From positions 86,129,008 through 86,193,007 of the forward strand of contig CM072513.1 in NCBI GenBank assembly GCA_036898135.1: a DNA stretch of 64,000 bases, written 5' to 3'. A program made the position numbers and the translations under genes. Every line of letters begins with the position of its first letter. Positions within the stretch are counted from its first letter, which is position 1. The stretch is from Oncomelania hupensis. Taxonomy: Eukaryota; Mollusca; Gastropoda; Littorinimorpha; Pomatiopsidae. This document shows, in pieces, positions 46,440-55,995 of this stretch. The notes under the pieces were generated by a model, which was not told the origin of the DNA, searched no databases, and saw only the letters and a program-made list of their open reading frames with translations.

Positions 46440-46965
46440 CGATGACACTCGCCAAGGAAAGTGGAGGGAATATGCCAAGAAGAAGCATGGTTATGGGTCA
46501 CAGTGCAACAGCAAGCCAGCAAAGGAAGCGGCGACGTCATGGGTCGGCACAGGACGCCAGCCAAGGAAGCGGTGACGTTATGGGTCGGTACAGGACGCCA
46601 GCCAAGGAAGCGGTGATGTCACGGGTCAGCGCAGGAAGGCAGCCTACGAAGCGGTGATGTCACGGAAGTCAAATGAAGGCAGCCAAGGAGAAGTATGGTT
46701 ATGGGTCACAATGCAACAGCAAGCCTGCAAAGGAAGCGGCGATGTCATTGGTCAGTAAAGAAAGGCAGCCAATGAAGCGGTGACGTTACGAGTCAGCGCA
46801 GGAAGGCAGCCAAGGAAGCGGTGATGTTACGAGTCAGCAAAGGAGGGCAGCCAAGGAAGCGGTGATTTTGCGAGTCGGCGCATGAAGGCAGGCAAGGAAG
46901 CGGTGATGTTACGAGTCAGCAAAGAAAGGCAACCAAGGAAGCGGTGACGTTACGAGTCAGCACCA
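46440..46965. repeat. 41-bp minisatellite overlapping the C1q stop codon
   Basis: Units such as GGTGATGTTACGAGTCAGC...AAGGCAGCCAAGGAAGC repeat every 41 bases (for example 46571, 46612, 46653). The last unit includes the stop codon of the C1q exon (46950-46952), so the array lies in the 3' UTR of that gene. Confidence 0.88.
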
Positions 46966-47347
46966 ATCAGGAAACCGGCAAAAGACGTGGTGTGGTCATC
47001 ATAATACATCTCGTGCTTGTCACGGGGTGCGACCCACACCTTGTCGCCTTTCATCAGGTGGACGACGGCATGGCAAGACCCGTGGTCATTTTGGAAGTAG
47101 ATGTAGGTCCGGCACACCTCCTGGCCGTTGGCATACATGAGGGAATCGGCACGGTGGTTGCCAAACGACGCTGTATGGAAGATGAAGAAATACGTTCCGG
47201 CTAATGGCGCAGTAAAGTCGCCTGTAGCGTTGTGGTAGCCCTGGCCTGCGTTGTACAGAATCTTGTTGAATTTGATGTGTTTGGGAGCACGGAGATTCTG
47301 AAACGTTTGTGCCTGGGCGTTGAACCCAATCACAGTCCTATTAGAAT
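46950..47347 (-). CDS. Terminal C1q-domain exon of a QREP-type gene
   Basis: The exon opens after the acceptor TTTTCTTTTCAG (AG at 47349-47348) in phase 1 and ends at TAA 46950-46952, about 130 residues. The protein is a complete C1q (gC1q) fold: SNRTVIGFNA at the first strand, then FNKILYNAGQGYHNATGDF, APLAGTYFF, VVHLMKGDKVWV and the final SFAGFLIG strand. C1q domains form trimers that bind diverse ligands; in molluscs many are secreted humoral lectins. On the same strand upstream are a coiled-coil exon (51309 leftward) and an Ig-like exon (51532-51943), giving Ig + coiled coil + C1q. That is the arrangement named QREP in gastropods. The donor that joins the coiled-coil exon to this one is not resolved, so linkage is inferred from order, strand and phase. 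Confidence 0.88.
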
Positions 47348-47359
47348 CTGAAAAGAAAA

Positions 47360-47623
47360 CGTGAAATTGTTGTCGTTGTTGTTGTTTTATCTTCTTCTAT
47401 CTATGTACGGATGATGTGCGTACGGATCCTATGCTGTCTGAACCTTTTATATCAGTCTGTGTCTTATTATTGTTCATTATAACTTGTCTTGATGTGTGAT
47501 ACATTTTTTTTATATGGAGCCATAATATAATGTTATGAGACTTGTACAATATTTCCATTCCTGTGGTAATAAAGATGTGTTGAATTGAATTGAATTGAAT
47601 TGAATCTTCTTCTTCTTCTTCTT

Positions 47624-47654
<31 letters not shown>

Positions 47655-47723
47655 AAGTACGATGGATGATGATGTTCATTTAAAGTTTTATTTATTATTG
47701 AAGAAAGAGCCTTTAGTAGAATA

Positions 47724-47758
<35 letters not shown>

Positions 47759-48940
47759 CCCACATCCCCCCTCCCTAATAGATATAATATCACACATATA
47801 CGCGCGCGCACCAACAACACACACACACGCACACACACAAGTATGTAAAACACCAAGACTGGGTTTTACTAAGAATGTAGGAATCAGAAAGTGATTTTTG
47901 ACAGAAAAGGGTTAGGGCAAGGGTTAGGGATAGCTCTGCAACTAACCCTTACCCGAACCCTTTTCTAAAAAGTTGACCTAGTTCGTCTCCTAAAGGCGAC
48001 GAAATAGATAGGTCGAATTTTGTTCACAATTCCTCCGAAAATTCACTGTATTTTCTCCGTCCCGGATGCGAACTTGTTTTTTCCAACTTAGTTCCAGTCA
48101 CTTTCCCGAAAAAGGCAATTACCGAAGTCGAACGAAGCTCTCCGAGTCAAGCGAAGCTATCCGATGTTTTACGAACGAATGCTGGCAGGACTGCGTGAAA
48201 CCACAGGCTTGGAAGTCTCGTCTTTCGTAGGCCTCAATTACATACTATACTACGTACGTATTTAGGAGTTTACAAAGACAAAAGAAAAGACTTCAGAGCC
48301 TGTGGTGAAACATCCGTGCATAAAAATAGCCGCTGCTAGATCTAATTCTATTTCGATCTGCACAGCTTCAAGCTCAAGTCGAGATTTGCATTTTGAAGCA
48401 GTTAGTATTATTATTATTATTATTATATGATGAATAATATACTGACACAATTAGTAATAAGGAATAAAAGTAATACATAACACATAAAGCACACATACAA
48501 CGATTTCACATCTATATCAACAATAAAACCATGACAAAACTTCAAAGCGCTATGGATACGTTGATGTCACTTCAGCACAACAAGGCAAAGCAACTTTATA
48601 ATGGTCTCAAAAAACAGTGATATTTTTATTGCAAGCACCAAAGCAATTATTTATTTAACTAATATTATTATTTTTAACTGATACAGTAAATTTGTTATAT
48701 GTATTTCAATTATATGTATTTTAATGAGAAACACGTATTAAAAAAATGTTGCGTGGCGGGCGGAAATTTCTATAAATCATCTGAAAACGTTGTTAAATCT
48801 ATAAGAAAAAATAACCAGTAACACCATCTGAATATTTCGGGTTACACCCAACTTCAGCAAAAACAAACAAAACGTCACTGACCATATTTACACCATTGAG
48901 CACGCACAGCAGCACACTATTCTTTTATTTTTTTTAAAAG
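47360..48940. other. Probable intron sequence; simple repeats only
   Basis: Holds (TTGAA)n at 47580-47604, (CTT)n at 47605-47655, (CT)n at 47733-47760, a GGGTTAGGG-like pair at 47905-47965, and otherwise unassigned DNA. Confidence 0.5.
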
Positions 48941-48944
48941 TAGG

Positions 48945-48969
48945 AATAATAATAATAATAATAATAATA

Positions 48970-49006
<37 letters not shown>

Positions 49007-49012
49007 GAAACA

Positions 49013-49083
<71 letters not shown>

Positions 49084-49089
49084 GAAACA

Positions 49090-49159
<70 letters not shown>

Positions 49160-49216
49160 CAACAACAACACACAAACAAAACAAATAAATAAATTAAAGA
49201 TTTAACTAAATAACTA

Positions 49217-49300
<84 letters not shown>
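48945..49300. repeat. (AAT)n blocks and (CTA)n microsatellite
   Basis: Three AAT blocks separated by AAAAAGAAACAA, then a CTA array at 49217-49300. Confidence 0.95.
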
Positions 49301-49302
<2 letters not shown>

Positions 49303-49309
49303 GCGAAGT

Positions 49310-49480
49310 TGTGGTCTCAATTTTGTGGTCTGATTCGGCTCTTTGCAGTCCGCTGGACTCTGTAAGCAATGAATAACTAATAAGCTTTAAATTTAACTCT
49401 GATCTCGAGTTGTCTTGATTTTGTGGTTCTGATTCGACTCTGCAGTCCGCTGGACCCTGTAAGCAATGAATAACTAACTA
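49310..49480 (+). repeat. Tandemly duplicated retroposon tail
   Basis: Two copies (49335-49395 and 49425-49480) of TGATTCGGCTCT...GCAGTCCGCTGGAC...GTAAGCAATGAATAAC, the sister subfamily seen at 28436-28562, here in plus orientation. Confidence 0.65.
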
Positions 49481-49484
49481 TTAA

Positions 49485-50395
49485 TTTAACTCTGATCTCG
49501 AGTTATAAAAAAAAAAATTTGCTTAGCCTACTCGTCCTTCTCCGGAAATTTCAAGATTCGAATATTATAAAGTATAGGCCTAAATATTATCAATTAGAAT
49601 AGATATATATAGTTTATACATTTATTTACGTATAAAACAAACAATACAGTTCTAATAATTATATTCAGCTAGTGAGCTTCTTCGCTGCGCGGAGACTGAC
49701 TTATAGTATAATAATGTAGATTAAGCCTATGTATACTGTATAACAGTGTCTACTTGGTTCTAGGCAGGAAATGGGCAATGCTATTATTAGCCTTTACTGC
49801 AGAGAACTAACAAAATGCAAATCAAGGAACGCAACTATTAAATATGGTCGATAATAATTATGCTCATATTATGCTCATTTTAACAAAGTATATCGCTGCG
49901 AAATGCTAATCTGTGTAAATCGAACAGAATTAGAAGCAACAGCGATCATTTTTAATGTCAGCTAGTCGTAGTCATGCAAGCATCATTTCCTAACACATCG
50001 GAGAGCTTCGTTCGACTTCGGTGATTGCCTTTTTGGGCGAATGACTGGAACTAGGTTGGAAAAAACAAGTTTGCGTCCCGGATAGAGCACTCCTGTGTAC
50101 TTAAAACACTCTCATGCACTACAACTGCACTCCCATGCACTAAAAGAGCACTCCTGCGTACTTAGAAAAAAGTGGGTGGCTGGAAAACTCTGGGTGCCTA
50201 ATACACTCACCCATTTCCTGCATAAAAGGCAAGGTTAGTCACCATTTTAAGGCTTATAAATCCGCACACGCATACACACTTCTGCTACTTCATCTTCTTC
50301 TATGACAACGACGTTGATCGACGATCGTCCCCTATACGCTTAATGTGTCCGGGGACGTAAATTTTACTCAAAAAAAAAAACAACAAAAAAAAAAA
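49485..50395. other. No gene supported
   Basis: Intronic if the QREP model is right. Has the motif GTCCCCTATACG...GTCCGGGGACG at 50327-50356 and phrases shared in inverted form with 48050-48170 (GGACGCAAACTTGTTTTTTC, GAACGAAGCTCTCCG). Confidence 0.4.
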
Positions 50396-50400
50396 CGACG

Positions 50401-50401
50401 T

Positions 50402-50453
<52 letters not shown>

Positions 50454-50517
50454 AGTCATTTTTTTTTTCTCTCCCTCTAATACACACACACAAACACACA
50501 CGCACACACACCCTCCA

Positions 50518-50599
<82 letters not shown>
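50401..50599. repeat. (GAT)n and (CA)n microsatellites
   Basis: GAT array 50401-50452 and CA array 50517-50599. Confidence 0.95.
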
Positions 50600-50603
<4 letters not shown>

Positions 50604-50604
<1 letters not shown>

Positions 50605-50878
50605 TTCCGCCCCGCTGTTGTTCCGTAGGTATGATGGATACACATCATTTTGTAGTAGGAAATGGATCGCGTCAAGGGCCGTTATGCTGCTTTATGGCCC
50701 GCCAAATGGAAACTTTGCTTGTATACTGTTCACTCTCCGGGAAAATTCAAATACTGCATTCCATTTGTTTCAATTTGGTCGGCCAGAGAGCAGCAGAACG
50801 GCCCTTGACGCGATCCCTTTCCTCCTGATAAAAATGATGTGTATCCATCATACCTACGGTACAACAGCGGCGCGGAAG
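50604..50878. repeat. Long hairpin (foldback) repeat
   Basis: Arms 50604-50712 and 50767-50878 are inverted copies (shared ACCGTAGGTATGATGGATAC..., GGATCGCGTCAAGGGCCGTT) with a 54-base loop. No TSD was determined. The left arm starts directly after a CA array. The minus-strand frame that reads through it beyond the coiled-coil exon is therefore not genuine coding sequence. Confidence 0.88.
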
Positions 50879-51029
50879 ATCATGCATATTCATATCTACG
50901 GAACAATAGGGAAGCGGCAGGCTTCTTTCACTAATATGTTTTTTTTTCCTGCCGTGCCGGTACATGCCTGTCAAATCGATATTTAGCATCACAAAGGGCT
51001 GAACGGAAAATTCAAACTCGCCAAAGAGC

Positions 51030-51309
51030 ATAGGAGTGACGTTGTGTTTATGCGTTGCCCTCAGCACGCTCAGCTCCTGGCTCAACTGGACTTCAGCGGT
51101 TCTCAGGGCAGCAACCTGCTGGGTCAGATTGGTGATTTGCTGCTGCAGCTGCTGTTTGTCGTGTCGCAGCGCCCTCCATTCTGCCTCCATCAGCGTGATT
51201 CTGTCGTCCATCTTGTCCAGTAGTGGTTGCCATTGCTGGCTCGCGTTGTCCAGCGCGGGGGTTGAATTTTGAGGCACGAGCAGAGGATGGTCACTGATGT
51301 TCTGACAAC
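51030..51309 (-). CDS. Coiled-coil exon of the QREP-type gene
   Basis: Opens after a CCCATAG acceptor (AG at 51311-51310) in phase 1, matching the phase-1 donor of the Ig exon. Joined, the codon AGT gives Ser and then CQNISDHPLL. The exon continues with a heptad-rich helix of about 70 residues (LLDKMDDRITLMEAEWRALR, KQQLQQQITNLTQQVAALRT, QLSQELSVLRA), as expected for the interceding coiled coil that trimerises such lectins. The left border is uncertain: no phase-1 donor with good context was found before the hairpin at 50604-50878. The end given is approximate (after about VLRATHKHN). Confidence 0.7.
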
Positions 51310-51531
51310 CTATGGGATAGAATATGTCATGTGAACAAGTGGTCACACAGTCCATATTGGAGCAAACTGTTGCAGCTTTCTGTTGTGTCTAATAGTGATA
51401 TATTTGGTGTGTCTACTGGGGATATTTTTATCTCTTGTGCCTAATGGGGAAATCTTTGTCTGTTGGGATTAAGAAACTGCTTGGTGACTGACTTGTCACT
51501 TGTAAACATTAAAGTCAGAAAGGTTACTCAC

Positions 51532-51943
51532 TTTTTACTTGCAGTTTGATGGTGCGGTTTTGGAGGTCAAATGCCCCTTGAAGTTTGACTTCCATAATGT
51601 AGTCCCCAGTATCCTGTGCCGTGACTTCAGTAATGATGAGGCCGTGATTGGAAGTTTTGTGCAGGCGATATTATATATTTATTATATTTAATCGTTCTTA
51701 TATCCGATAAGAGAAAGTCGGGAGAGGGGAAAGCTCGCCGTTGGAAAACATAGCCAGCAACTCATGAGTTCCCCGTGATGAACTGTCAAACAGCAGCTCC
51801 ATGGACGTGACCTCTTCTCCAGATGACACAGTGAAGGACCATGGAAAGGTGACGTTTTCTCCGTCGCATGCGTAGATGATGTCTCCATCTTTGGGTGTAG
51901 GAGCCCATTGGAATCCAAAAGAAACTGTCAAGACACCAATGAC
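51532..51943 (-). pseudogene. Ig-like exon of the QREP-type gene, interrupted by an insertion
   Basis: Acceptor CTTCTTCAG (AG at 51945-51944) and donor AAAA|GTGAGT (GT at 51531-51530, phase 1) bound an Ig-like domain: DGENVTFPWSF on the B-C strands, GEEVTSMELLF, then TEVTAQDTGDY with the DxGxY tyrosine-corner motif, then KLQVK. The usual second Cys after the Tyr is replaced (YIM), as in other divergent invertebrate Ig domains. Between PTFSYR and the following LHKTSNHG lies a 34-base insertion plus 5-base duplication (39 bases, frame-preserving) with two in-frame TAA codons (51700-51698 and 51673-51671). This would truncate the protein before the coiled coil and C1q. A signal-peptide exon upstream was not found. 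Confidence 0.75.
51671..51704 (-). mobile_element. 34-bp SINE-tail insertion in the Ig exon
   Basis: Flanked by CGATA at 51666-51670 and 51705-51709. On the minus strand it reads ATATAAGAACGATTAAATAT plus an A/T tail, matching the 3' end of the SINE family at 14755-15092 and 22265-22395. It appears to be an extremely 5'-truncated retroposon. Confidence 0.72.
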
Positions 51944-51945
51944 CT

Positions 51946-52050
51946 GAAGAAGAAGAAGAAGAAGAAGAAGAAGAAGAAGAAGAAGAAGAAGAAGAAGAAG
52001 AAGAAGAAGAAGAAGAAGAAGAAGGAGGAGGAGGAGGAGGAGAAGAAGAA
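51946..52050. repeat. (GAA)n(GGA)n microsatellite
   Basis: Lies in the intron just upstream of the Ig exon acceptor and supplies its polypyrimidine tract (CTT on the coding strand). Confidence 0.95.
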
Positions 52051-52112
52051 AGTTAAAATATAAATGCGTAGTTACTGATGCGTGTACTTTTAGGAAAAAA
52101 AAGTAATACAAA

Positions 52113-52645
52113 CAATATGGCACGATTTTCAAACGTGTTCAACAAAAATCGCGGTCATCGCATTTTTCAAATCTATATGAACGAAATAGAAGTTAGATTT
52201 CTCCCAAAAGTAGGTCACTCAATCGACTCAACAGTGATTCATGCAAACATCCGCATTTATAAGTATACAATTGTTGTTGTTTTTTAAAATAACATTTATA
52301 ATGATTACTTGACGGAAGTAGCTCTGGACCTGTAGGCTTACCGCAACGATAAGTTCCGTTGGCAGTAAATGGTTTTCATTTAGCAACCATGATGTGCTTT
52401 GCAATTGAAACGAAACAGGAGTGAGTTCCCTTGAGCAGGCCTAATAGAATGTCTGTCTCCGCAACTGTAATATTTGCAGTCATACGTCACTTCTACATTC
52501 TACATCCGTCCAATATACTTTGGATGTTTGCATGAATCACTGTTGAATCGATTGTGTCCCCTTCTTTCGGGAGAAATCTTCTAGTTTGTTTATAGTTATA
52601 GATTTGGAAAACGTGATGACCCGAGAATTTCGCTGAGACAACTTG
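52113..52645. repeat. Diverged inverted repeat (about 130-bp arms)
   Basis: 52113-52253 and 52515-52645 are inverted relatives (GTGATTCATGCAAACATCC, AGATTTCTCCC, CAAATCTATA). Probably a decayed foldback element. Confidence 0.65.
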
Positions 52646-52857
52646 TTGTAAAAGTAAACAGGACTCTACTGCGCTCACATCCCGTCACAAGCGCCTGTGG
52701 CGAATTTAGACAATAGGGCATATAGTCCAAATATCAAAACAAGTACAAACAAGATGGCAAACTATCCAAATGTATTTTCAGACACTCGCATACGTACACA
52801 GCCGAAAAACAGACATTATCTAAAGGGTCAATTTTCTTGCCGATGTTGTGATTCGGC

Positions 52858-53657
52858 TCTATCCTATCCTATCCCGTAACTCGAAGGTCGTTAAAGCACC
52901 ACAGATGATCGTTTAACCAGCGTACTCCATCTTTCTCTGTCCTCAGCAACCCTCGTGGCTTCGCTCAGTGTCAAGTCAGTCCATTCTTGAATGTTGTCCT
53001 TCCCCCCACCCCTTTTTCTGTCTCCCTCTTCTTCTGCCTCCTTGCACTGCGCTTTGCGGAATGGTCTTTGCAAGGCCTGATGCTCTGGTGACGTGGCCAT
53101 ACCATCGGAGTTTCGGTTTGTTACCACTGTTAGCATGTCATAGTGTTGTCCAAAGGCTTGTGTGATGGTCTGTCGGACCTCGTCGTTGGTGATGTGCTGG
53201 GTATAAGAAATGCCCAGAAGTCTTCTGTAGCACTTCATCTCCATGCTTCGTTTTCTTCGTTGTAGATCTGCTGTGAGGATCCATGTTTCACAAGCATATA
53301 GGAAGGTGGAGATGGCAAGGGAGCGCAGCAACCTTACCTTGGAGTGTAGACTGGTGGTCCTGTCTTTCCAAATGGGCTTCCACCTTGTCAGGGAAGCAGT
53401 TGTTTGTACGATCCTGGAGAGGACTTCCTGTCGGGACCCATTGTCTGATACAATGGCTCCTAAATATTTGAAGCTATGCACTGTATTGAGGGATTGGTCT
53501 TTGACTCTGGTGTCCATGTTGATGCCTTAACCCCTTTGGTGTTGTTGGTCATCATTTTGGTCTTCTCTGCACTTATTTCCATTTAATAGGCTCTGAAGGT
53601 GGTGTCAAGCCTCTGTACCAGCTGTTCAAGTTGTTGTTCATCGCCAGTCAATCCGTC
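52858..53657 (-). mobile_element. RTE-like LINE, 5'-truncated and decayed
   Basis: Minus-strand homologue of 30490-31278 (KYLGAIVSDNG, LYACETWILTADLQRR, QHITNDEVRQTIT, DRERWSTLVKRSSVV) with frameshifts near LTVVTNRNSDG and a TATCC tail at 52859-52875. The open part spans 52891-53517. Confidence 0.9.
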
Positions 53658-53689
53658 AATGGCTTTATTCCAATGAAGCTAAAACAAGT

Positions 53690-53817
53690 ATGCAATGATA
53701 GTCCACTATCTGAACTATCTGCAGGAAGAAAATAAATTGAAATCGGCTCAGCCAGTTTGGAGATACAGCGCAAAACGCCTTTAAAAAAATGCTGATGCAC
53801 AATGATCTTGACCTTCG
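53690..53817. repeat. Left part of a mobile repeat split by a minisatellite
   Basis: GAAATCGGCTCAGCCAGTTT-type sequence. The matching right part, with AGACGGACTGC, is at 54972-55090, and a related copy is at 58835-59075. Confidence 0.5.
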
Positions 53818-54971
53818 AGAAAGTACAAATACCAATGGTCTAACATGCTCAGTAGTAGGTAAAGTATCCACAAAGTACAAATACCAATGGTCTAACATGC
53901 TCAGTAGTAGGTAAAGTATCCACAAAGTACAAATACCAATGGTCTAACATGCTCAGTAGTAGGTAAAGTATCCACAAAGTACAAATACCAATGGTCTAAC
54001 ATGCTCAGTAGTAGGTAAAGTATCCAGAAAGTACAAATACCAATGGTCTAACATGCTCAGTATAGGTAAAGTATCCACAAAATACAAATACCAATGGTCT
54101 AACATGCTCAGTAGTAGGTAAAGTATCCAGAAAGTACAAATACCAATGGTCTAACATGCTCAGTAGTAGGTAAAGTATCCAGAAAGTACAAATACCAATG
54201 GTCTAACATGCTCAGTAGTAGGTAAAGTATCCACAAAATACAAATACCAATGGTCTAACATTCTCAGTAGTGGGTAAAGTATCCACAAAGTACAAATACC
54301 AATGGTCTAACATGCTCAGTAGTAGGTAAAGTATCCACAAAGTACAAATACCAATGGTCTAACATGCTCAGTAGTAGGTAAAGTATCCACAAAGTACAAA
54401 TACCAATGGTCTAACATGCTCAGTAGTGGGTAAAGTATCCACAAAGTACAAATACCAATGGTCTAACATGCTCAGTAGTAGGTAAAGTATCCACAAAGTA
54501 CAAATACCAATGGTCTAACATGCTCAGTAGTAGGTAAAGTATCCACAAAGTACAAATACCAATGGTCTAACATGCTCAGTAGTAGGTAAAGTATCCACAA
54601 AGTACAAATACCAATGGTCTAACATGCTCAGTAGTAGGTAAAGTATCCAGAAAGTACAAATACCAATGGTCTAACATGCTCAGTAGTAGGTAAAGTATCC
54701 ACAAAGTACAAATACCAATGGTCTAACATGCTCAGTAGTAGGTAAAGTATCCACAAAATACAAATACCAATGGTCTAACATGCTCAGTAGTAGGTAAATT
54801 ATCCACAAAATACAAATACCAATGGTCTAACATGCTCAGTAGTAGGTAAAGTATCCACAAAATACAAATACCAATGGTCTAACATGCTCAGTAGTAGGTA
54901 AAGTATCCACAAAATACAAATACCAATGGTCTAACATGCTCAGTAGTAGGTAAAGTATCCACAAAGTACAA
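53818..54971. repeat. 52-bp minisatellite, about 22 copies
   Basis: Unit AAATACCAATGGTCTAACAT + GCTCAGTAGTAGGTAAAGTA + TCCACAAAGTAC, period exactly 52. Variants are point changes (AAAATAC/AAAGTAC, CCAC/CCAG), one TAGTGG and one lost TAG. There are no spacers between units. Confidence 0.97.
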
Positions 54972-55108
54972 ATGATGAATTTGGGTTCAGTCATTCTGGA
55001 GATGAGGCAAAAAAAAGTGTTTGGGACGAAAAAGCGAAATTCCGAGCCACGGTCTGATCGGCAGACGGACTGCTACTGATGATGCCCATCATTTGAAGTA
55101 AGTGTATA

Positions 55109-55351
55109 AGGTAAAGGTAAAGGTAGTCCCATAGCCTTGTGGCCGTAGGGGAGCGTGATGTTGGAGATCTCACTTATCTTGGGCCAGCGTAATGAGGGTG
55201 ATGCCCATCTCTCTCCCTCGCTGCTTTACCTTCCCCACCCTTAAGAGAGTAGCTACTCAGTCACAGTTGAGTCAACAATTGCGGTCACCCATCCAAGTGC
55301 TAACCACACTGGACGGTGCTTAACTTGCGACACAGTAGCGAGTGCTCCAAC
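55109..55351 (-). mobile_element. 5S-rRNA-derived SINE, complete with TSD
   Basis: TSD GAAGTAAGTGTATA at 55095-55108 and 55352-55365. The head (right end, minus strand) resembles the 5S rRNA internal promoter region (inverted: GGTCACCCATCCAAGTGCTA then ACC...GGTGCTTAAC). The tail at the left is ACCTTT repeats. Confidence 0.85.
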
Positions 55352-55542
55352 GAAGTAAGTGTATACTACAATGTAAATATTAAAAATCGCTTAAGCTGTT
55401 TTAAAGAAATTGGGGAGATGATGGTTTTCGAAGGACAGACCGACCGATATTTGGCTAGTTCTGATTTCCCCCCCCTCCCCTTCTTTGTACCCTCCGTCCA
55501 CCTACTCACCCCACCCCCACAAATGTTTCAAAGTATTTCCAG

Positions 55543-55545
55543 ATA

Positions 55546-55642
<97 letters not shown>
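55543..55642. repeat. (AAT)n microsatellite
   Basis: Perfect AAT array. Confidence 0.96.
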
Positions 55643-55649
55643 TATTTTG

Positions 55650-55995
55650 TAAGGCTCAAATTCAAAGTAACAGTTTACTCTAAGTACTGACACGCATTCA
55701 CGTACACACTCGTGTGCGCAAGTTTAACGAGATATAAAAACCTTTGTTCAAGAAGACCTTACAGCATAAGGTAAAAAGGTAAAGGTAGTCCCAGCAGTTG
55801 TAGCATAAACACACAGATAAATATAGTATAGATAATTAAACAAAACATGTAGAAATTACAGTTTAAACATGCAAACAGATACAGCACACAGCACAACAGT
55901 CTGGAAATGTAACAAATCAAACCACCCGTGGGGCTACATACTAGCCGCTAGTGTCCAGGCTACGACAACAGATCAGACAACAGACATTGTGCACT
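55650..55995. other. No gene supported
   Basis: Short GGTAAAGGTAGTCCC phrase at 55783 shared with the 5S-SINE body. Otherwise unassigned. Confidence 0.4.

Noticed and set aside
50604..51029. Extension of the coiled-coil frame leftward through the hairpin
   Set aside because: The hairpin is a foldback repeat, and the frame is not expected to be conserved there.
53818..54971. CRISPR-like repeat array
   Set aside because: Units are directly contiguous with no spacers, and the sequence is eukaryotic; it is a minisatellite.
55286..55345. 5S rRNA gene
   Set aside because: Only the internal region is similar, inside a 243-bp unit with TSDs, so it is a SINE and not a 5S gene.
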